Notes under the pieces: model-generated
What the model was told of the DNA's origin: nothing
Database searches by the model: none
Seen by the model: the letters and a program-made list of their open reading frames with translations, nothing else
Position numbers and translations under genes: made by a program
Assembly (NCBI GenBank): GCA_004195335.1
Contig: SDWK01000794.1
Coordinates: 1 to 18,855 of the forward strand
Reading direction: 5' to 3'
DNA: 18,855 bases
From: Shewanella sp.
GTDB lineage: Bacteria; Pseudomonadota; Gammaproteobacteria; Enterobacterales; Shewanellaceae
Shown here: piece by piece, positions 1 to 8,195 of the stretch
How the letters are laid out: every line of letters begins with the position of its first letter
Numbering within the stretch: position 1 is the stretch's first letter

Positions 1-132
1 TTATAAAATATTGAATTAGAATAACTAGTACTGCTATTTCATGCCTTGAACTCTGTCACTTCTCGACTTGCTGAATTCTGCATGTTGAAGTGGTTTGGGT
101 ATATAACCAAGTAACATAAATCTGGAAAAACC

Positions 133-1752
133 ATGATACGCCTCTCTAATATTAAACTCGACCTCGATCACTCTCCAGAAGAGCTGACTCAAGCCACCTT
201 AACCATGCTTAACATCACGGCTGATGAGCTGGTTGAAACTGTGGTGTTTCGTCGTGGCATCGATGCTCGTTCTAAAAACCGTATCTTCTTGCTTTACACA
301 CTCGATGTCACCACATCGAAAGATGATGCCCTGCTTGAGCAGTTTGCTGATAACCAGTCGATTAAACCAACGCCTGATATGTGCTATAAGTTTGTCGCTC
401 AGGCGCCAGAAGATCTTGGTGAACGTCCAGTGGTGATAGGCTTCGGTCCATGTGGTATTTTTGCAGGTTTAGTGTTGGCGCAGATGGGTTACAAGCCGGT
501 TATTCTTGAGCGTGGTAAAGAGGTGCGTGAGCGCACCAAAGATACCTTTGGTTTTTGGCGCACCAAGAAGTTAAACACAGAGTCGAATGTGCAATTTGGT
601 GAAGGCGGCGCGGGGACCTTCTCTGACGGTAAGCTCTGGACCCAGATCAAAGATAAGAAACATTATGGCCGTAAGGTACTCAATGAGTTTGTTGCCGCGG
701 GCGCTCCCGAAGAGATCTTATTTGTCAGTAAGCCACATATTGGTACCTTTAAGCTGGTGAGCATGGTCGAGAAGATGCGCGCTAAGATTATCGAGTTAGG
801 TGGCGAAATTCGTTTCAGCGCTCGGGTAGACGATTTTCATGTCGAAGATGGACAGATACTCGGTCTTACTTTAGCCGACGGGTCTCAAATCAAATCGAAG
901 CATATCGCTTTGGCCATTGGTCACAGTGCCCGTGATACTTTCCAGATGATCTACGACAGAGGCATTTACATCGAAGCTAAGCCATTCTCGGTTGGGTTCA
1001 GGATCGAGCATAAACAATCTGTCATCGATGAAGCTCTGTTTGGTAAATTTGCCGGTCACCCTATTTTAGGTGCGGCAGATTACAAGCTCGTTCACCATTG
1101 TAAGTCTGGTCGCTCAGTGTATAGCTTCTGTATGTGCCCTGGTGGCACTGTGGTCGCGGCAACGTCTGAGGAGTTTGCGGTAGTCACTAATGGTATGAGT
1201 CAGTATTCACGTAATGAACGCAACGCCAACAGCGCCATTGTGGTCGGTATCGATCCAGACGATTACCCAGAACATCCATTGGCGGGCATGGAGTTACAAC
1301 GTCAACTTGAGAAAGCGGCTTATGTACTTGGTGGTGAGAATTATGACGCGCCAGCTCAGTTAGTCGGAGACTTCTTAACTGGGACTTCGTCTGCCGCCAT
1401 TGGTGGTGTAGAGCCCTCTTATAAGCCGGGTGTTAAGCTGACGGATATGACTGGCCTGTTACCGCAATACTGCGTCGATGCGATTCGTGAAGCTATTCCG
1501 GCCTTTAATAAAAAAATCCGTGGATTCGCCATGGAAGATGCAACTTTGACTGGCGTTGAGACCCGTACTTCTTCACCTATCTGTATCAAGCGTGGCGATG
1601 ATTTCCAGAGTATCAATACCAAGGGTTTCTACCCATCTGGAGAGGGTGCTGGATACGCGGGCGGTATTATGTCATCAGCCATTGATGGTATTAAAGTGGC
1701 TGAGGCCATGGCCTTAAGCATCAATGAGCAAGCAGGAAGCAAATCTGCGTAG
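133..1752 (+). CDS. FAD-dependent dehydrogenase-like protein, COG2509 family
   Basis: A 539-residue soluble flavoprotein of the uncharacterised COG2509 'FAD-dependent dehydrogenase' family; its substrate is unknown. Residues 1-90 form an N-terminal domain. A Rossmann dinucleotide fold follows, with GFGPCG at 103-108 and the ribose-binding acidic residue E126 at the end of the second strand. Family-type blocks are FGEGGAGTFSDGKL (155-168), a CMC pair at 333-335 in SFCMCPGG, and the C-terminal FAD loop GEGAGYAGGIMSSAIDG (503-519). There is no signal peptide or membrane segment, so it should be cytoplasmic. The ATG has only a weak GGA upstream, but the N-terminus matches the family start. It appears to be a single-gene unit, with an intrinsic terminator just downstream. 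The family is clear; the reaction is not. Confidence 0.9.
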   Translation: MIRLSNIKLDLDHSPEELTQATLTMLNITADELVETVVFRRGIDARSKNRIFLLYTLDVTTSKDDALLEQFADNQSIKPTPDMCYKFVAQAPEDLGERPVVIGFGPCGIFAGLVLAQMGYKPVILERGKEVRERTKDTFGFWRTKKLNTESNVQFGEGGAGTFSDGKLWTQIKDKKHYGRKVLNEFVAAGAPEEILFVSKPHIGTFKLVSMVEKMRAKIIELGGEIRFSARVDDFHVEDGQILGLTLADGSQIKSKHIALAIGHSARDTFQMIYDRGIYIEAKPFSVGFRIEHKQSVIDEALFGKFAGHPILGAADYKLVHHCKSGRSVYSFCMCPGGTVVAATSEEFAVVTNGMSQYSRNERNANSAIVVGIDPDDYPEHPLAGMELQRQLEKAAYVLGGENYDAPAQLVGDFLTGTSSAAIGGVEPSYKPGVKLTDMTGLLPQYCVDAIREAIPAFNKKIRGFAMEDATLTGVETRTSSPICIKRGDDFQSINTKGFYPSGEGAGYAGGIMSSAIDGIKVAEAMALSINEQAGSKSA

Positions 1753-1807
1753 GAAATATTGACTGATTTGAGTTAACTAAAATCAAATCAACTCAACTCC
1801 ACTCAAT

Positions 1808-1834
1808 AAGGGCTTACATAGTGAGTCCTTTTTT
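1808..1834 (+). terminator. Intrinsic terminator of the COG2509 gene
   Basis: A 10-bp stem (AAGGGCTTAC with GTGAGTCCTT, two G-U wobbles) closes a 3-nt ATA loop and runs into a T tract. It lies 56 bases after the flavoprotein stop and before the rsuA start, so rsuA probably has its own promoter or depends on read-through. Confidence 0.75.
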
Positions 1835-1875
1835 ATTGGCCTGTTATGGGCTCAATAATTTATTTTTGGACAGAT

Positions 1876-2571
1876 ATGCGCCTCGATAAATTTTTGTGTA
1901 AGAGTACTGATCTAACTCGCATTGAGGCGACGGCATTAATTGTTGCTGGTGAGGTGCTCGTCAATGGGCAAGCAGTCACATCGGCATCGACTCAGGTGCA
2001 TGAAAATAATAGTATCAGCCTCGATGGGCAAGTGCTCACCCCACGAGCCTCGCGTTATATCATGATGCATAAACCGCTCGATACTCTCAGCTCAAATGTC
2101 GATGGCGATTATCCCTCGGTGATGAACTGCCTCGATATCGATAAGGTATGTGACCTTCATATTACCGGGCGTTTAGATGCCGATACTACCGGTTTAGTCT
2201 TGGTCACCGATGATGGACGTTGGTCGTTTAATATTATTAACCCTAAGTATCATTGTGAAAAAGTGTATCGGGTTAGTTTGCGCGATCCTATTGCTGATGA
2301 TGTCGCCGAGAAGTTTTCCCGAGGCGTTCAGCTTCAGGGGGAAGCGTCACTGACGCTACCTGCCAAGCTTGAGGTGGTGAGTCCCAAAGAGGTGCTATTA
2401 ACCATCACCGAAGGGAAATACCATCAGGTGAAGCGCATGTTTGCCGCCGTGGGGAATCGGGTTAACGGCCTGCATCGACAGCAAATTGGCGATATCAAGC
2501 TGGATATTGGACTGGGACTATGGCGGTATCTGACGGTTGATGAAATTAACTCGTTTTCCGGTAACGAGTAA
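1876..2571 (+). CDS. rsuA: 16S rRNA pseudouridine(516) synthase RsuA
   Basis: RsuA isomerises U516 of 16S rRNA to pseudouridine during small-subunit assembly. The start is placed at the ATG opening MRLDKF, which gives 231 residues, the same length as E. coli RsuA; a frame-open extension of ten codons upstream is not family-like. Residues 1-55 are the S4-like RNA-binding domain. The catalytic aspartate is D101 in GRLDADTTGL, followed by LVLVTDDG. The C-terminal motifs EGKYHQVKRMFAAVGN and LHRQQIG are those of the RsuA branch rather than RluB, RluE or RluF. A GGA lies 5 nt before the ATG. The gene converges on the glutamate-synthase-like gene, whose stop lies only 12 bases away. Confidence 0.93.
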   Translation: MRLDKFLCKSTDLTRIEATALIVAGEVLVNGQAVTSASTQVHENNSISLDGQVLTPRASRYIMMHKPLDTLSSNVDGDYPSVMNCLDIDKVCDLHITGRLDADTTGLVLVTDDGRWSFNIINPKYHCEKVYRVSLRDPIADDVAEKFSRGVQLQGEASLTLPAKLEVVSPKEVLLTITEGKYHQVKRMFAAVGNRVNGLHRQQIGDIKLDIGLGLWRYLTVDEINSFSGNE

Positions 2572-2583
2572 TGTGGCGTTCAG

Positions 2584-4065
2584 TTACCTATAATTCTCGT
2601 ACAGTTTATCCAGCGCGATAGATAGGCCATTTTCGGTCACAATTCTGATATGACTTTTGTCGATATCTCTGGCATTACTGACCCCGCATGAGTGAGCAAT
2701 TAACCCCAAGCCGTAATGCATATATTTATTGTAGTTAGCTACCCTCTGAGTCTTATCTTTTACATTTAACCCCTGTTGTAAACGCTTGTTATGGGTGGTG
2801 ATGCCTGTAGGGCAGGTGTCTTTATTGCATTGCAAAGCTTGAATACACCCTAGCGCAAACATATAGCCACGGGCAGAAACAATAAAGTCGGCGCCCAGCG
2901 CGAGCGCCCAGGCAACTTTGGAAGGGGTAATGAGCTTGCCCGATGCGATCACCCTGATGCGGCCTTTAAGTTGATGGCGCTCCAGGCGTTTGACTACTAG
3001 GGGTAAACTCTCTTTCAGAGGGAGGCCAACGTAGTCCATCAGGGATTGTGGCGCTGCGCCAGTTCCGCCATCGGCACTGTCGATGGTAACAAAGTCAGGG
3101 GCTGATTGAGCGCCGCGTAGATTAATTTCTGCCAGTAGTTCATCAAACCACTCCATCGAACCGAACACCGCTTTAAATCCAACGGGCTTTCCGGTCAGGT
3201 CTCTTATGAGGCCTATCATATCGAGGAGATCACCAACGTTGCGGATCTCTCTATGGCCATTAGGGCTGATTGAATCCTGCCCCTGAGGGATGCTGCGGAT
3301 ACGTGCGATATCGGCAGTGACTTTTCGGCCTGGTAATATGCCGCCTTTGCCCGGTTTGGCTCCCTGACTTATTTTTATTTCGAACATTTTAACTTCCGGG
3401 TGAGCGGCAATTTGACAGAGTTTCTCTTTGCTTAGCCTGCCTTGACCATCGTTGACGCCGTATTTAGCGGTACCGATTTGAAAAACGAGATCGGCCTTAC
3501 CTTCCAGGTGATAAGGGCTCAGTCCTCCTTCCCCGGTATTTAACCAGCAACCGCAGAGGTGGGCACCGTGGGATAGCGCCTGAACGGCAGGTTTAGATAT
3601 GGCGCCATAACTCATACCTGAGATATTAAAAATTGACCTTGTGGTGTATGGAAAGCGGCACCCTTCACCTATGGTTATTGGGCCGGGCGTCACGGCATCC
3701 TCCTCCAGCGTCGGAAAGGCGCAGTTCATAAACATGATGGTGCCCGAGGTGTCTAAACTGAGTGTTGAGCCGAAGGGGATGGTGCGGTCAACATTTTTTG
3801 CCGCCTTATAAACCCAACTACGTTCGGCGCGATTGAAGGGCATCTCTTCGCGATCCATCGCCAGAAAGTATTGTCTGAAAAATGCACCTTGTTTTTCGAG
3901 TATGTATCTAAATCTTCCTATCACAGGGTAGTTGTGACGAATGGCTTGTTTGTGTTGTCTGACATCGGCGATATAGAGACAGAGAACGACTAATACACCC
4001 GTTCCTATGACAAAAATGAACAGACTCGCGAGGAAATTTAAACTAAGAAGAATGAAATCGCTCAT
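2584..4065 (-). CDS. Membrane-anchored FMN-binding glutamate synthase-like protein
   Basis: A 493-residue member of the GltB-like FMN-binding domain family (COG0069), related to the central (beta/alpha)8 barrel of glutamate synthase. One hydrophobic segment at about 4-33 anchors it; the rest should be cytoplasmic. The barrel contains the loop KISQGAKPGKGG (231-242), SADGGTGAAPQS (330-341) and a C-x5-C-x4-C motif at C407, C413 and C418, the pattern that holds the 3Fe-4S cluster in glutamate synthase. There is no glutamine amidotransferase domain and no neighbouring NADPH-oxidoreductase subunit, so ordinary GOGAT activity is unlikely and the substrate is unknown. The ATG at 4065 has a good AGGGGAG about 6 nt upstream; a TTG one codon earlier is possible. 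The phosphoethanolamine transferase lies upstream on the same strand after a 147-nt gap. Confidence 0.85.
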   Translation of the reverse strand: MSDFILLSLNFLASLFIFVIGTGVLVVLCLYIADVRQHKQAIRHNYPVIGRFRYILEKQGAFFRQYFLAMDREEMPFNRAERSWVYKAAKNVDRTIPFGSTLSLDTSGTIMFMNCAFPTLEEDAVTPGPITIGEGCRFPYTTRSIFNISGMSYGAISKPAVQALSHGAHLCGCWLNTGEGGLSPYHLEGKADLVFQIGTAKYGVNDGQGRLSKEKLCQIAAHPEVKMFEIKISQGAKPGKGGILPGRKVTADIARIRSIPQGQDSISPNGHREIRNVGDLLDMIGLIRDLTGKPVGFKAVFGSMEWFDELLAEINLRGAQSAPDFVTIDSADGGTGAAPQSLMDYVGLPLKESLPLVVKRLERHQLKGRIRVIASGKLITPSKVAWALALGADFIVSARGYMFALGCIQALQCNKDTCPTGITTHNKRLQQGLNVKDKTQRVANYNKYMHYGLGLIAHSCGVSNARDIDKSHIRIVTENGLSIALDKLYENYR

Positions 4066-4147
4066 CAATGACTCCCCTTTATCTGTATAGACTAAGAACT
4101 TTCACCGTTAGCTCAGATATCGCCTATAACCAAGTATTGAGTATAGC

Positions 4148-4177
4148 CGTACAATGAAAATAGACCGTTATTGTACG
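4148..4177. repeat. Inverted repeat between two minus-strand genes
   Basis: Perfect 8-bp arms CGTACAAT and ATTGTACG flank a 14-nt spacer. It lies between the 3' end of the phosphoethanolamine transferase gene and the 5' end of the glutamate-synthase-like gene. No T tract follows on either strand, so it looks more like an operator or RNA structure than a classical terminator. Its function is unknown. Confidence 0.5.
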
Positions 4178-4212
4178 AGCTTAGTTACAGGTTTGTGATA
4201 TTTGATATAGCC

Positions 4213-5880
4213 TCAATTCTGTACTTGAGCGAGCCTCATAACATCTTTAGACGGGGTCAGCATACAGGTTGCAAACATATCCAGACTTTTATCATATTGC
4301 GTCGAGTGAACATTGAGCATCCCCAACATACTATGGAAAATATTATCGTGACTGAAGGTATCTCTCTTTGCATGGTCTTGAAGACAAGTGGTATCAATAT
4401 ACTGGCTGCGTTGCTTAGGAAACCAGGCTAACAAGGGAATATGCTTCTGCTCTTGAGGGGCGAACGCATAGGGGAAACCGTGTAGATAGGCACCGGATTC
4501 ACCGAGTGATTCACCGTGATCGGAGACGTATAGCATAGATGGTTGTACATCCTGTGGCAGGGCATTCAGGCTTGCGATGACCTCAGATAATACCTGATCG
4601 GTATAGGCAATCGTATTATCGTAGGTATTGATAAGAGAGGCTTGAGAACAGTTTTGTATATCACTTCTTTGACAGTCATCCTTGAAAGGGCGAGTCTCAT
4701 TGGGATAGCGCTTGAAATAGGTCGGGCCATGAGACCCCATCATGTGCAATACAATTAGCGTGGTCGGAGCGCTCAGATGAGTGAGCTTGTCCTGTAGTGG
4801 TTCAAGTAGTACTTCATCGAAACAATATTCGCCATCACATAGCGGGTTATCGGATTTTACATCGATATTGATGGTGGGCACGCGCTCACACACACCTTTG
4901 CAGCCGTTATTATCTACCCACAGCACATCGACACCGGCAAGCGATACTAAGTCCAATAAATTTTGTTGGTACTCTGCATCCATTTGATCGTAGTTACTTC
5001 TGGTCAATGACGAAAACATGCACGGGACGGATACTGCGGTTGCCGTACCGCAGGAGAACATCTTCTCAAATGATATCAGGCCGTATTTTTCGGTGGCGCG
5101 ATTTGTCGGCTTATCGTAGCCGTTGTATGAGAAATTTTGAGCCCTCGCCGTTTCTCCTAATACCATAACAATGACTTTTTTCTTTTCATCAGATCTGCCC
5201 AGACTGGGGTTGGTGTCCAGCACTTTAAAACTTCTTGGTTCGGTAAAATACTGGTCTCTGGTGTATTTAATACTATCTACTAGGTATTGAAAGGGGACGG
5301 AAGATTTTTGTAGCTGTCTGTTATTACGTCCTACAGAGGCGTAATTAGGGTAGTAGAGGCCGGCGATGATGAGTATTGAGAGCATAGAGACGAAGATTAA
5401 TTTGGTCCTCGATATTAAAGACTTAAATCTTGATGAGTACTTAACCTTTACCAGTAAGATAAAGGCTGCGGGTAATACCCCGGTAAACAGAAAGAATACT
5501 ACAACATGCCAGTTCAGATAAGACAGTGCTTCGGCCGAATGGGTTTCTGCCGAGTTTTGGATCATACCGTAATCAAATACAACGCCATAACTCACTTTGG
5601 CATAGAAGACTAAAGCAGAGATGAGAGTAATACCTATCAAGACAGGCTTTAGTATGGGTCTTGCTGAAAAAAGAGAAAACAGGATAGTGCAAAGATTGAA
5701 TACAAGCACAGGGACCGTGGCTAGAAAGAACAGGTTAAAGTTATCTAAAGCCAATACCGTGATCGTGACTGCTTTCAGGAATGGGAAATTAAACACCAGA
5801 GTAAAGTAGAGTGCGACCAACAGGATAAGCTGGTTAGTGCTCAATTGGCAGTTTGAGACACGGTTAAGCAAAGATGACAT
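4213..5880 (-). CDS. eptA: Phosphoethanolamine transferase, EptA/MCR family
   Basis: An inner-membrane enzyme of 555 residues that moves phosphoethanolamine from phosphatidylethanolamine onto lipid A or another envelope glycolipid. The N-terminal third is hydrophobic, with about five membrane spans (near 17-40, 46-70, 78-97, 125-146 and 160-178). The periplasmic sulfatase-fold domain starts near 215. Catalytic and zinc residues match MCR-1: E243 in GETAR, the phosphate-accepting T281 in CGTATAVSVPC, D454-H455 in SDHGES, H384 in MGSHGPTY and H468. Cysteines C277/C287, C327/C331, C348/C353 and C403/C411 are spaced like the family's disulfides. Length agrees with EptA (about 540-550). Lipid A is the likely acceptor, but EptB/EptC-type acceptors are not excluded. 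No two-component regulator is adjacent. The symbol denotes the family. Confidence 0.88.
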   Translation of the reverse strand: MSSLLNRVSNCQLSTNQLILLVALYFTLVFNFPFLKAVTITVLALDNFNLFFLATVPVLVFNLCTILFSLFSARPILKPVLIGITLISALVFYAKVSYGVVFDYGMIQNSAETHSAEALSYLNWHVVVFFLFTGVLPAAFILLVKVKYSSRFKSLISRTKLIFVSMLSILIIAGLYYPNYASVGRNNRQLQKSSVPFQYLVDSIKYTRDQYFTEPRSFKVLDTNPSLGRSDEKKKVIVMVLGETARAQNFSYNGYDKPTNRATEKYGLISFEKMFSCGTATAVSVPCMFSSLTRSNYDQMDAEYQQNLLDLVSLAGVDVLWVDNNGCKGVCERVPTINIDVKSDNPLCDGEYCFDEVLLEPLQDKLTHLSAPTTLIVLHMMGSHGPTYFKRYPNETRPFKDDCQRSDIQNCSQASLINTYDNTIAYTDQVLSEVIASLNALPQDVQPSMLYVSDHGESLGESGAYLHGFPYAFAPQEQKHIPLLAWFPKQRSQYIDTTCLQDHAKRDTFSHDNIFHSMLGMLNVHSTQYDKSLDMFATCMLTPSKDVMRLAQVQN

Positions 5881-6095
5881 GATTTAAAGCCCTAGGATAG
5901 AGATGAGTTACGGCGTAATGTTGATGCTCATCCATAAGCGCTAGCAGAATATCATCGGCAGCGTGAAAGAAATGTAAGCGGTTGTCCGCCTCAGGTAAGC
6001 GTATGTAAGTGCCCTCTAAGGAGGGGGATTATTGAAAAGCCAAATAGGAGAGGGTGAGCTAGGCTGTCATTAACGATTAAACTAATGGAGCATCG
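5881..6095. other. Divergent intergenic region of eptA and the broken peptidase-like gene
   Basis: This 215-bp spacer must hold the upstream control regions of both divergent genes. Small hairpins are visible, such as CCCTC/GAGGG at 6012-6025 and GCGG/CCGC near 5980. No convincing promoter was picked out. On the minus strand a short open frame runs into the eptA start but has no credible start codon plus ribosome site. Confidence 0.4.
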
Positions 6096-6544
6096 ATGAA
6101 TAGAGACCTTGTGATCTTCTGTAAGCGGATTAGAGCCGTTTTTCAGAACGATAGAGATAAAATCGATTTGTCTTTCTTCTCTGGTTTTCCGAAGAACTCC
6201 TGTCGCGGGGCTTCCATCTTCCTTGGCTACTTGTTAAAGCAACATTTTCCTGACTCAGTGACTCAGTGATTCAGCTGAACCATGGTTCGAACCGATATAA
6301 AAATGAGCATCACTATTGGCTTGAGGTCGACGGTTATATTTTCGATATAACCGCAGATCAGTTTGATCAATTTTCATCCCCCATCTATGCCTCGTTAGCC
6401 AATCCGCTGCAAGGGTATTTCTCTGTTGTCGAACGAAGCTGTGTAGTCACATCATATGTTGGTTATGATCTGGAGGAGACGCTAAAGGGTGATACTCTGA
6501 GGAACATAAATGTATTGCTGAACCGTTGTAAAATCCCCTTCTAA
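6096..6544 (+). pseudogene. Papain/transglutaminase-like protein gene, frameshifted by a tandem octamer
   Basis: The gene starts at an ATG with GGAG 5 nt upstream and reads for 57 codons, with CRGAS around a candidate nucleophile (C36), then stops at 6267-6269. The rest continues in another frame to 6544 and carries HHYWLEVDG and FDITADQF, the His and Asp blocks of a papain/transglutaminase-like cysteine-hydrolase fold. The break falls in three 8-bp units (TGACTCAG, TGACTCAG, TGATTCAG). Removing one unit restores a continuous 146-residue protein reading PDSVIQLNHGS across the join. The gene is therefore off as read here, through a real slippage mutation, phase variation or an assembly error. 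The downstream part could start at the GTG at 6266, but it would lack the Cys block. Family function is unknown to me; the triad assignment is inference from motif spacing. Confidence 0.75.
6251..6274. repeat. Three-unit octamer tandem repeat inside the broken gene
   Basis: Two exact units of TGACTCAG are followed by TGATTCAG. Because the unit length is not a multiple of three, gain or loss of one copy switches the reading frame. Two copies give the open gene and three give the closed state seen here. Confidence 0.9.
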
Positions 6545-6741
6545 AATAGCTGCGGCGTCTAATCTCTCATTCGTAAGATTCAAACCTGTTAGCGCTTTCC
6601 GAAAAAGGCGTCAGTATCGAATTTAAACCTTTTCTCCTTCTTTGTGAGTTACCTTTGCTAATTAGAGGCTGGATTATTAGTTGATTTGATAGCCAAAACG
6701 GGGAGTAGATCAAAAGAGTTTCACTAATATAAACAGCAATG

Positions 6742-6769
6742 TTGCCTTACTTTTTATAATTGCTATATT
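6742..6769 (+). promoter_or_regulatory. Possible sigma-70 promoter of the cytochrome-cyclase-AraC operon
   Basis: TTGCCT at 6742-6747 and TATATT at 6764-6769 are separated by 16 nt, about 65 nt before the cytochrome ATG. A TATAAT at 6755-6760 is an alternative -10 but lacks a good -35. The whole 6545-6833 spacer (289 bp) is AT-rich and shows no gene. This is a pattern match only. Confidence 0.3.
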
Positions 6770-6833
6770 AAATGTAACAAAAAATAACAATTAGCTAGAA
6801 GCTAGTGAGCAACCCGGCTGGATAAGGGTCCTG

Positions 6834-8195
6834 ATGAAGAGCCAAAGAAGATTATTAATTACAGTTTACCTTTTCTTAGCGGTGCTGATTTGTCTGCTGA
6901 GCGGGTTAGTTTATTTTCATCATGACGTAAACGATAAAGCACATTATGTCACCTCACAGGAGTGTCAGCAGTGCCATAGTGTGAAATACACCTCCTGGAA
7001 AAACCAAACATTGCATCCCGTCATGTTTCATCCGGTTAATAAGCAGGATGAGATACAAGGTGATTTTGACATCGATACCCCTGTTGTCACCTTCAAAAAA
7101 GAGGACGTTGAATTTGTCATAGGTAATAAGTGGGAGCAGGTCTATGCCAGAATGATCGATGGAGAATATTATCTATTTCCTGCTAAGTGGCTGATAACGA
7201 CTCAACAATGGGTCCCATATAAAGTTGATAGTTGGAGGGATACTCCTATGTCGACCAATTGTAATGGTTGCCATACCACAGGGTTTAATTCCGACACTTA
7301 TAAGTTTTCTGAGTATGGGATAGGTTGTGAAGCCTGTCATGGGAAGGCGAGTAAACATGTAAAGCAGCAACAGCGACTCGCCCCCGATACCGTGTGTAGC
7401 CTTTGTCATGCTAATGATCTCCCCCCTGAGGATAAAGAGATAATAGTGTCGATTAAAAACTCCGTCTGCGGACAGTGTCATAGCCGAGGTCAGCAGAGTC
7501 GAGGGAGCGAGCACATGCAAACCAGCTTTAATTTTCCGTTGAACTATAAACCCGGGGAAGCGCTGCCAGCCGATTATCAGCAATCAACGAAGCAAAACGA
7601 CAGTAAAGGCAAAAATTGGTGGGCTACAGGATTATCAAAAAACAGACATCAGGAGTTTGCGGACTTTTCGGTATCAAAACACAGTAAGTCTCTTCGAAAT
7701 TTGAAAGAAAAAATGACACCGAGCAGGGGGGAGCTCACCGATGAGTGTCTCGAGTGCCACTCGGCAGATTATCTGTTTGCAGAAGAGGGCAGTAAACCAA
7801 CACTTGAAACGGCTCAGGAGGGGATATCTTGTGTGGTTTGCCATGATCCACATGGATTAGACCGTGAATTCAAATCATTACATGTTAATGCCGAGCGTTG
7901 TGGCTCCTGTCATCTTGATAGTTTTTCAAATAAGGCTGCCGATACAGGCAGGGCGCATACCCCTTGTCCACCGAGCGCGGCTACATGTGCCGATTGTCAT
8001 ATGCCCTACATTATTAAGTCCGGTGGAGCATTTCCTATTCGAAGCCATGCTTTTAAAATTGTTCCGCCTGCTGCTACAGAGGCTCTGAATATGCCTAACT
8101 CCTGTCAGAATGGTGGTTGCCATTCGGATAGAACATTAGAGTGGGCTAAACAGGCATTTGATGAACACTATCCGGAATATACCGGAAATGAATAG
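6834..8195 (+). CDS. Membrane-anchored multiheme cytochrome c, ten heme motifs
   Basis: A 453-residue periplasmic electron carrier or reductase related to the cytochrome c554-type multiheme family. An N-terminal hydrophobic segment (about 7-28) lacks a clear signal-peptidase site, so it probably stays as an inner-membrane anchor. Nine CxxCH motifs begin at C44, C143, C165, C188, C212, C305, C333, C356 and C385. A tenth is a CX4CH at C424-H430 (CQNGGCH). The first block resembles the c554 opening (ECQQCH ... SWKNQTLHPVM), and the CNGCHTTGF ... GCEACHG block recurs in the octaheme protein at 11711. The ATG has AAGGG a few bases upstream. It is the first gene of a tight operon, and its stop overlaps the cyclase start. 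Decaheme is likely if the CX4CH site is loaded. Its substrate cannot be told from sequence. Confidence 0.88.
   Translation: MKSQRRLLITVYLFLAVLICLLSGLVYFHHDVNDKAHYVTSQECQQCHSVKYTSWKNQTLHPVMFHPVNKQDEIQGDFDIDTPVVTFKKEDVEFVIGNKWEQVYARMIDGEYYLFPAKWLITTQQWVPYKVDSWRDTPMSTNCNGCHTTGFNSDTYKFSEYGIGCEACHGKASKHVKQQQRLAPDTVCSLCHANDLPPEDKEIIVSIKNSVCGQCHSRGQQSRGSEHMQTSFNFPLNYKPGEALPADYQQSTKQNDSKGKNWWATGLSKNRHQEFADFSVSKHSKSLRNLKEKMTPSRGELTDECLECHSADYLFAEEGSKPTLETAQEGISCVVCHDPHGLDREFKSLHVNAERCGSCHLDSFSNKAADTGRAHTPCPPSAATCADCHMPYIIKSGGAFPIRSHAFKIVPPAATEALNMPNSCQNGGCHSDRTLEWAKQAFDEHYPEYTGNE

Noticed and set aside
2550..2588. Short inverted repeats at the rsuA end (CTCGTT/AACGAG and GGTAAC/GTTACC)
   Set aside because: Six-bp arms, one pair inside the coding end, with no T tract; not enough to call a terminator.
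5864..5935. Minus-strand 23-codon frame overlapping the eptA start, part of a longer open frame to about 6040
   Set aside because: The longer frame has no ATG, GTG or TTG start near its beginning, and the short ATG form has no ribosome site. A leader peptide is possible but unsupported.
6266..6544. Stand-alone 92-residue gene starting at GTG
   Set aside because: It has no ribosome site and lacks the Cys block; the upstream frame from 6096 joins it perfectly when one octamer is removed, so it is the 3' half of a broken gene.
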